From Streptomyces sp. NBC_00287 (GTDB lineage Bacteria > Actinomycetota > Actinomycetes > Streptomycetales > Streptomycetaceae): DNA of 64,000 nt. Positions 59,173-64,000 of this stretch are shown piece by piece (within the stretch, counting starts at the first letter, position 1; every line of letters begins with the position of its first letter). Below the pieces are notes generated by a model, which saw only the letters and a program-made list of their open reading frames with translations, was not told the origin of the DNA and made no database searches. Both the position numbers and the translations under genes were made by a program. The stretch lies in contig NZ_CP108053.1 in assembly GCF_036173105.1 (NCBI RefSeq), positions 4,836,001-4,900,000 of the forward strand. Reading direction: 5' to 3'.

Positions 59173-60690
59173 ATGACAGCACTCGACCTCAGCAGCCCTG
59201 TGGCCGTCGTCGGCACCGGCACCATGGGCCAGGGCATCGCCCAGGTCGCGCTGGTCGCCGGCCACCCCGTACGGCTCTACGACGCCGCGCCCGGGAAGGC
59301 CCGGGAAGCGGCCGCCACGATCGGCGCCCGCCTCGACCGGCTCGTCGAGAAGGACCGCCTGACCGACACCGACCGGGACGCGGCGCGCGCCCGGCTGCTG
59401 CCCGCCGAGGAGCTGGCGGACCTCGCCGACTGCGCCCTGGTCATCGAGGCCGCCCTGGAGCGCCTCGACGTCAAGCAGGAGCTCTTCCGCGCGCTGGAGG
59501 AGATCGTCTCCGACGACTGCCTGCTCGCCACCAACACCTCCTCGCTGTCCGTCACCGCCATCGGCGGCGCCCTCGCGAACCCCGGCCGCTTCGTGGGCCT
59601 GCACTTCTTCAACCCCGCCCCGCTGCTGCCGCTGGTCGAGGTCGTCTCCGGGTTCGCCACCGACGTCACGTACGCCACGCGCGCGTACGAGACGGCCCGC
59701 GCCTGGGGCAAGACCCCGGTCGCCTGCGCCGACACCCCCGGCTTCATCGTCAACCGCATCGCGCGGCCCTTCTACGCCGAGGCCTTCGCCGTCTACGAGG
59801 CCCAGGGCGCCGATCCCGCCACCATCGACGCCGTGCTGCGCGAGTGCGGCGGCTTCAAGATGGGCGCCTTCGAACTGACCGATCTGATCGGGCAGGACGT
59901 CAACGAGTCCGTCACCCAGTCGGTGTGGCAGTCCTTCTTCCAGGACGTCCGCTTCACGCCCTCGCTCGCCCAGCGCCGCCTGGTCGAGTCGGGCCGTCTC
60001 GGCCGCAAGAGCGGACACGGCTGGTACGACTACGCCGAGGGCGCCGAGCGCTCCGAACCGCACACCGCCGAGCGGGAGCGCCCGCCCGCGTATGTCGTCG
60101 CCGAGGGCGATCTGGGCCCGGCCGCCGAACTGCTCACGCTGCTGCGCGAGGCGGGTGTCCCGGTGCGCGAGGAGGACGAGGACCACGGCACCCGGCTGGT
60201 CCTGCCGTCCGGCGGCCAGCTGGCGCTCGCGGACGGGCAGACGTCGGTGGAGTTCCGGGACGTCGTCTACTTCGACCTCGCGCTCGACTACCGCCGCGCC
60301 ACCCGCATCGCCCTGTCCGCCTCCCAGGACACCTCCCCCCAGACCCTCACCGAGGCCATCGGCCTGTTCCAGGCGCTCGGCAAGGACGTCAGCGTCATCG
60401 GCGACGTACCCGGCATGATCGTCGCCCGTACGGTCGCCCGGATCGTCGACCTGGCCCATGACGCGGTCGCCAAGGGCGTGGCCACCGAGGAGGACGTCGA
60501 CACGGCGATGCGCCTCGGCGTCAACTACCCGCTCGGCCCCTTCGAGTGGAGCCGCCGCCTCGGCCGCAACTGGGCCTACGCCCTCCTCGACGACCTCCAT
60601 CTGCGCGACCCCTCCGGGCGGTACGCGCCCTCCCTCGCGCTGTACCGGCACGCGTACGCCACGGACAAGCGGGAGGGCAGCGGCTCATGA
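59173..60690 (+). CDS. 3-Hydroxyacyl-CoA dehydrogenase (PaaH/PaaC-like)
   Basis: 505 residues. NAD-binding motif VVGTGTMGQGIAQ (about 10-22), catalytic region LHFFNPAPLLPLVEVV and PGFIVNRIARPFYAEAF, then two C-terminal dimerisation domains; the second (about 405-500, PGMIVARTVARIVDLAHDAV and LGVNYPLGPFEW) makes it longer than fatty-acid types and is typical of PaaC/PaaH. It oxidises a 3-hydroxyacyl-CoA in phenylacetate or fatty-acid breakdown. ATG 59173 has GGGAGGAT upstream. It is coupled to the TetR gene by ATGA. Confidence 0.93.
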   Translation: MTALDLSSPVAVVGTGTMGQGIAQVALVAGHPVRLYDAAPGKAREAAATIGARLDRLVEKDRLTDTDRDAARARLLPAEELADLADCALVIEAALERLDVKQELFRALEEIVSDDCLLATNTSSLSVTAIGGALANPGRFVGLHFFNPAPLLPLVEVVSGFATDVTYATRAYETARAWGKTPVACADTPGFIVNRIARPFYAEAFAVYEAQGADPATIDAVLRECGGFKMGAFELTDLIGQDVNESVTQSVWQSFFQDVRFTPSLAQRRLVESGRLGRKSGHGWYDYAEGAERSEPHTAERERPPAYVVAEGDLGPAAELLTLLREAGVPVREEDEDHGTRLVLPSGGQLALADGQTSVEFRDVVYFDLALDYRRATRIALSASQDTSPQTLTEAIGLFQALGKDVSVIGDVPGMIVARTVARIVDLAHDAVAKGVATEEDVDTAMRLGVNYPLGPFEWSRRLGRNWAYALLDDLHLRDPSGRYAPSLALYRHAYATDKREGSGS

Positions 60691-61277
60691 CCACCGCCAA
60701 GCGCGACACGTACACCCCCGAGACGCTGCTGTCGGTCGCCGTCCAGGTCTTCAACGAGCGCGGCTACGACGGCACCTCCATGGAGCACCTCTCGCGCGCC
60801 GCCGGTATCTCCAAGTCGTCGATCTACCACCACGTCACCGGCAAGGAGGAGCTGCTGCGGCGCGCGGTGAGCCGGGCGCTGGACGAGCTCTTCGGGATCC
60901 TCGACGAGGAGCCCGCGCGCGTGGGGCGCGCTTCCGCGCGTCTGGAGCATGTCGTACGGCGCATGGTCGAGGTGCTGATAGCCGAGCTGCCGTATGTGAC
61001 GCTGCTGCTGCGGGTGCGCGGCAACACCGACACCGAGCGGTGGGCGCTGGAGCGGCGCCGGGACTTCGACCACAAGGTCGCCGAGCTGCTGAAGGCGGCG
61101 GCCGCCGACGGGGACGTACGCGGGGACGTCGAGGTGCGGCTCGCCACCCGGCTCGTCTTCGGGATGATCAACTCGATCGTCGAGTGGTACCGCCCGGACG
61201 GCCGGGGCATGGACGAGCGCGAGGTCGCCGACGCCGTCGTACAGGTCGTCTTCGGCGGGCTGCGCAGGGCCGCCTGA
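60687..61277 (+). CDS. TetR-family regulator (PaaR-like)
   Basis: 196 residues. Helix-turn-helix at about 10-55 (PETLLSVAVQVFNERGYDGTSMEHLSRAAGISKSSIYHHVTGKEELL), then a helical ligand-binding domain (MVEVLIAELPYVTLLLRVRGNTDTE). Regulators of this kind beside paa genes repress phenylacetate-type catabolism and release DNA on binding an acyl-CoA. Two matching palindromes at 59103 and 61878 are its likely operators, which would put the neighbouring bkd operon under the same control. ATG 60687 overlaps the dehydrogenase stop. Confidence 0.9.
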   Translation: MTTAKRDTYTPETLLSVAVQVFNERGYDGTSMEHLSRAAGISKSSIYHHVTGKEELLRRAVSRALDELFGILDEEPARVGRASARLEHVVRRMVEVLIAELPYVTLLLRVRGNTDTERWALERRRDFDHKVAELLKAAAADGDVRGDVEVRLATRLVFGMINSIVEWYRPDGRGMDEREVADAVVQVVFGGLRRAA

Positions 61278-61278
61278 G

Positions 61279-61776
61279 TCAGCCCTGCGGCTCCAGGTCC
61301 TCCTCCTCGAAGACCAGCAGGGTGCGGGTGCTGAGCACCTCGGGGATGGCCTGGAGCCGGGTGAGCACCAGTTCGCGCAGCGCCCGGTTGTCGGGCGTGT
61401 GCACCAGCAGCAGGACGTCGAAATCGCCCCCCACCAGGGCGATGTGCGAGGCGCCGGGCAAGGCCCGGAGCTGCTCGCGCACCGTGCGCCAGCTGTTCTG
61501 CACGATCTTCAAGGTGATGTACGCCGACGTCCCGTGCCCCGCGCGTTCATGGTCGACGCGGGCGCCGAACCCCCGGATGACACCGTCCTCGATGAGCCGG
61601 TTGATCCGCGCGTAGGCGTTGGCGCGCGAGACATGGACCCGCTCGGCGACGGACCGTATCGAGGCGCGGCCGTCCGCCTGGAGCATCTGGAGGATGTCCT
61701 GATCGATGGCGTCGAGGGGACGTGGCGGTGGCAGGGCGCCGCCCTCGGGGCCCTCGGCCATTTGTTCAGGTGCCAT
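61279..61776 (-). CDS. Lrp/AsnC-family regulator (BkdR-like)
   Basis: 165 residues. N-terminal helix-turn-helix (LDAIDQDILQMLQADGRASIRSVAERVHVSRANAYARINRLIEDGVI) and C-terminal RAM ligand domain (SHIALVGGDFDVLLLVHTPDNRALRELVLTRLQAIPEVLSTRTLLVFEE). It is divergent from the branched-chain 2-oxoacid dehydrogenase genes, the standard place of BkdR, which responds to amino acids. ATG 61776 is chosen by family length; longer in-frame starts are not convincing. It converges on the TetR gene with a 1-base gap. Confidence 0.92.
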   Translation of the reverse strand: MAPEQMAEGPEGGALPPPRPLDAIDQDILQMLQADGRASIRSVAERVHVSRANAYARINRLIEDGVIRGFGARVDHERAGHGTSAYITLKIVQNSWRTVREQLRALPGASHIALVGGDFDVLLLVHTPDNRALRELVLTRLQAIPEVLSTRTLLVFEEEDLEPQG

Positions 61777-61815
61777 GTCCCCCCGCCTCCCTGTCGTGGA
61801 CGTACTGCGTTCATT

Positions 61816-61849
61816 CCAGGCTGTGGAGAACCGTTTGTCCACAGCCTGG
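61816..61849. promoter_or_regulatory. 12-base inverted repeat upstream of the Lrp-type gene
   Basis: CCAGGCTGTGGA (61816-61827) and TCCACAGCCTGG (61838-61849) are perfectly complementary around a 10-base spacer, in the divergent promoter between the Lrp-type and bkdA genes, 40 bases upstream of the former. It may be the Lrp operator. Each arm also contains a TGTGGA/TCCACA core like half a DnaA box. Confidence 0.55.
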
Positions 61850-61877
61850 AGGGGCCTGTAGCCAAAATGTGCCGACG

Positions 61878-61895
61878 ACCGAACAATCGGTAGGT
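61878..61895. promoter_or_regulatory. Second TetR-type operator, upstream of bkdA
   Basis: ACCGAACAATCGGTAGGT agrees with the site at 59103-59120 at 16 of 18 positions. It lies 56 bases upstream of the bkdA start, inside the expected promoter, so the PaaR-like regulator may also control branched-chain 2-oxoacid breakdown. Confidence 0.65.
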
Positions 61896-61951
61896 GAGGC
61901 GGGTCACAGCCGACACGCCTCCCGTAGCCACTCCCACGAGGAGGTGCCGTC

Positions 61952-63082
61952 ATGACGGTCATGGAGCAGCGGGGCGCGTACCGGCCATCGCCGCCGCCCG
62001 CCTGGCAGCCCCGCACCGACCCCGCGCCGCTGCTGCCCGACGCGGAGCCCTACCGCGTCCTCGGCACCGAGGCGGCAGCCAAGGCCGACCCCGGCCTGCT
62101 GCGCCGCCTCTACGCCGAACTGGTGCGCGGCCGTCGGTACAACGCCCAGGCCACCGCCCTGACCAAGCAGGGCAGGCTCGCCGTCTACCCGTCCACCACC
62201 GGCCAGGAGGCCTGCGAGGTCGCCGCCGCGCTCGCCCTTGAAGAGCGCGACTGGCTCTTCCCGAGCTACCGCGACACCCTCGCGGCCGTCGCCCGCGGAG
62301 TGGACCCCGTCCAGGCGCTCACGCTGCTGCGCGGCGACTGGCACACCGGCTACGACCCGCGCGAGCACCGCGTCGCCCCCCTGTGCACGCCGCTCGCCAC
62401 CCAGCTCCCGCACGCCGTCGGGCTCGCCCACGCCGCCCGCCTCAAGGGCGACGACGTGGTCGCGCTCGCCCTGGTCGGCGACGGCGGCACCAGCGAGGGC
62501 GACTTCCACGAGGCGCTGAACTTCGCCGCCGTCTGGCAGGCGCCGGTCGTCTTCCTGGTCCAGAACAACGGCTTCGCGATCTCCGTCCCGCTCGCCAAGC
62601 AGACCGCGGCCCCGTCGCTGGCCCACAAGGCCGTCGGCTACGGCATGCCCGGGCGCCTGGTCGACGGCAACGACGCCGCCGCCGTGCACGAGGTGCTCTC
62701 CGACGCCGTACGCCACGCGCGTGCGGGCGGCGGCCCCACCCTCATCGAGGCGATCACCTACCGGATCGACGCCCACACCAACGCCGACGACGCCACCCGC
62801 TACCGCGGCGACGCCGAGGTCGAGACCTGGCGCGGACACGACCCGATCGCCCTGCTGGAGCACGAACTCACCGAGCGCGGCCTGCTCGACGAGGCCGGCA
62901 TTCAGGCAGCGAAGGACGCCGCCGAGGCGATGGCCGCGGACCTGCGCGAGCGTATGAACCAGGACCCGGTGCTCGACCCCATGGACCTGTTCGCCCATGT
63001 GTATGCCGAGCCCACCCAGCAACTGCACGAACAGCGGACCCAGCTGAGGGCCGAGCTGGACGCCGAGGGAGACATGCGATGA
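61952..63082 (+). CDS. bkdA: Branched-chain 2-oxoacid dehydrogenase E1 alpha subunit
   Basis: 376 residues. Thiamine-diphosphate motif GDGGTSEGDFHEALNFAAVWQAPVVFLVQNN (GDG to NN), the VYPSTTGQEACEVAAALAL and WLFPSYRDTLAAVARG stretches and the phosphorylation-loop-like YRIDAHTNADDATRYR identify E1 alpha. With E1 beta it decarboxylates 2-oxoacids of Val, Leu and Ile, giving branched acyl-CoA starters for fatty acids and polyketides. ATG 61952 follows GAGGAGGT. It overlaps the next gene by ATGA. Pyruvate dehydrogenase E1 alpha is the alternative, but the Lrp regulator favours bkd. Confidence 0.93.
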   Translation: MTVMEQRGAYRPSPPPAWQPRTDPAPLLPDAEPYRVLGTEAAAKADPGLLRRLYAELVRGRRYNAQATALTKQGRLAVYPSTTGQEACEVAAALALEERDWLFPSYRDTLAAVARGVDPVQALTLLRGDWHTGYDPREHRVAPLCTPLATQLPHAVGLAHAARLKGDDVVALALVGDGGTSEGDFHEALNFAAVWQAPVVFLVQNNGFAISVPLAKQTAAPSLAHKAVGYGMPGRLVDGNDAAAVHEVLSDAVRHARAGGGPTLIEAITYRIDAHTNADDATRYRGDAEVETWRGHDPIALLEHELTERGLLDEAGIQAAKDAAEAMAADLRERMNQDPVLDPMDLFAHVYAEPTQQLHEQRTQLRAELDAEGDMR

Positions 63083-64000
63083 CCACCGTCGCGGTGAAGC
63101 CCGCCACCATGGCGCAGGCCCTCACGCGCGCGTTGCGCGACGCCATGGCCGACGACCCGTCCGTGCACGTGATGGGCGAGGACGTCGGCACCCTCGGCGG
63201 TGTCTTCCGGGTCACCGACGGACTCGCCAAGGAGTTCGGCGAGGACCGCTGCACCGACACCCCGCTCGCCGAGGCCGGCATCCTCGGCACCGCCGTCGGC
63301 ATGGCGATGTACGGCCTGCGCCCGGTCGTGGAGATGCAGTTCGACGCCTTCGCCTACCCGGGGTTCGAGCAGCTGATCAGCCATGTCTCGCGGATGCGCA
63401 ACCGCACCCGCGGCACCATGCCCCTGCCGATCACCATCCGCGTCCCCTACGGCGGCGGCATCGGCGGCGTCGAGCACCACAGCGACTCCTCCGAGGCGTA
63501 CTACATGGCGACCCCCGGTCTCCATGTCGTCACGCCCGCCACCGTCGCCGACGCCTACGGACTGCTGCGTGCCTCCATCGCCTCCGACGACCCGGTCGTC
63601 TTCCTGGAGCCCAAGCGTCTGTACTGGTCGAAGGACTCCTGGAACCCGGAGGACCCGCAGAGCGTTGAACCGATCGGCCGCGCGATGGTGCGGCGCTCGG
63701 GCCGGAGCGCCACGCTCATCACGTACGGTCCGTCCGTGCCCGTCTGCCTCGAAGCCGCCGAGGCGGCCCGCGAGGAGGGGTGGGACCTGGAAGTCGTCGA
63801 CCTGCGCTCGCTGGTGCCGTTCGACGACGAGACGGTCTGCGCCTCGGTACGGCGGACCGGGCGAGCGGTCGTCGTGCACGAGTCGGGCGGGTTCGGCGGC
63901 CCGGGAGGGGAGATCGCGGCCCGCGTCACGGAGCGCTGCTTCCACCATCTGGAGGCGCCGGTGCTCCGGGTGGCCGGGTTCGACATCCCCTACCCGCCGC
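63079..64000 (+). CDS. bkdB: Branched-chain 2-oxoacid dehydrogenase E1 beta subunit (partial)
   Basis: The first ~307 residues are present and the right edge cuts the gene shortly before its end (family about 325-335). MAQALTRALRDAMADDPSVHVMGEDVGTLGGVFRVTDGL, DTPLAEAGILGTAVGMAMYGLRPVVEMQFDAFAYPGFEQL and HHSDSSEAYYMATPGL are typical E1 beta sequences; it forms the heterotetramer with E1 alpha. An E2 gene is expected outside the window. ATG 63079 is coupled to the E1 alpha stop. Confidence 0.94.
   Translation, partial: MTTVAVKPATMAQALTRALRDAMADDPSVHVMGEDVGTLGGVFRVTDGLAKEFGEDRCTDTPLAEAGILGTAVGMAMYGLRPVVEMQFDAFAYPGFEQLISHVSRMRNRTRGTMPLPITIRVPYGGGIGGVEHHSDSSEAYYMATPGLHVVTPATVADAYGLLRASIASDDPVVFLEPKRLYWSKDSWNPEDPQSVEPIGRAMVRRSGRSATLITYGPSVPVCLEAAEAAREEGWDLEVVDLRSLVPFDDETVCASVRRTGRAVVVHESGGFGGPGGEIAARVTERCFHHLEAPVLRVAGFDIPYPP

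Overview
This is a piece of a Streptomyces chromosome, close to the replication origin side of the core. The base composition is very high in G+C, GTG and TTG starts are common, and ATGA or GTGA start-stop overlaps are frequent. Actinomycete-specific core genes are present: crgA, the fhaA-fhaB-pstP-rodA-pbpA-pknB operon and class E sortases. Start choices below rest on ribosome binding sites and family lengths judged by eye.

Layout. (1) 1-20,166 is conserved core. It holds an unknown membrane protein (cut by the left edge), a Ser/Thr kinase, an XRE regulator, tRNA-Ala(TGC), a DUF5324 protein, a cyclophilin, a rhomboid protease, crgA, a DUF881 protein, three class E sortases with a PabA-like amidotransferase between them, the cell-wall kinase/division operon on the minus strand, tRNA-Leu(CAG) and an expansin-like secreted protein. 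(2) 20,189-49,855 is an accessory island with the layout of a specialised-metabolite cluster. It starts with a ketosynthase, an epimerase-like protein and an SDR. A gamma-butyrolactone signalling pair (AfsA-like synthase and ScbR-like receptor), a truncated LysR gene, a class II DAHP synthase, an AraC regulator and a SARP regulator follow. The biosynthetic block then runs in one direction: hydrolase, thioester-reductase-like SDR, carrier protein, adenylating enzyme, transglutaminase-like enzyme, MMPL exporter, second carrier protein, second adenylating enzyme, flavin hydroxylase, fused anthranilate synthase, phosphopantetheinyl transferase, a CreE-like flavin enzyme and a CreD-like lyase. (3) 49,856-64,000 is core again. 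It holds a DUF2252 protein, a J-domain protein, a rhodanese, an acyl-CoA dehydrogenase, DUF5819 and HTTM membrane proteins, an RNA methyltransferase, paaN-like and 3-hydroxyacyl-CoA dehydrogenase genes, TetR and Lrp regulators, and the start of a branched-chain 2-oxoacid dehydrogenase operon.

How the island may work (inference). DAHP synthase and anthranilate synthase would push carbon into anthranilate. An adenylating enzyme would load it on a carrier protein armed by the island's own phosphopantetheinyl transferase, and the flavin enzyme would hydroxylate it. CreE and CreD homologues in other clusters turn aspartate into nitrosuccinate and then nitrous acid, which is used to build N-N bonds. 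Anthranilate supply, carrier-bound chemistry, a transglutaminase-like amide former and a nitrous-acid module together suggest an anthranilate-derived compound with a diazo, triazine or similar N-N group. I do not recognise this combination as a known cluster. A near-identical palindrome lies in front of the receptor gene and in front of the AraC gene, which suggests one signalling circuit controls the island.
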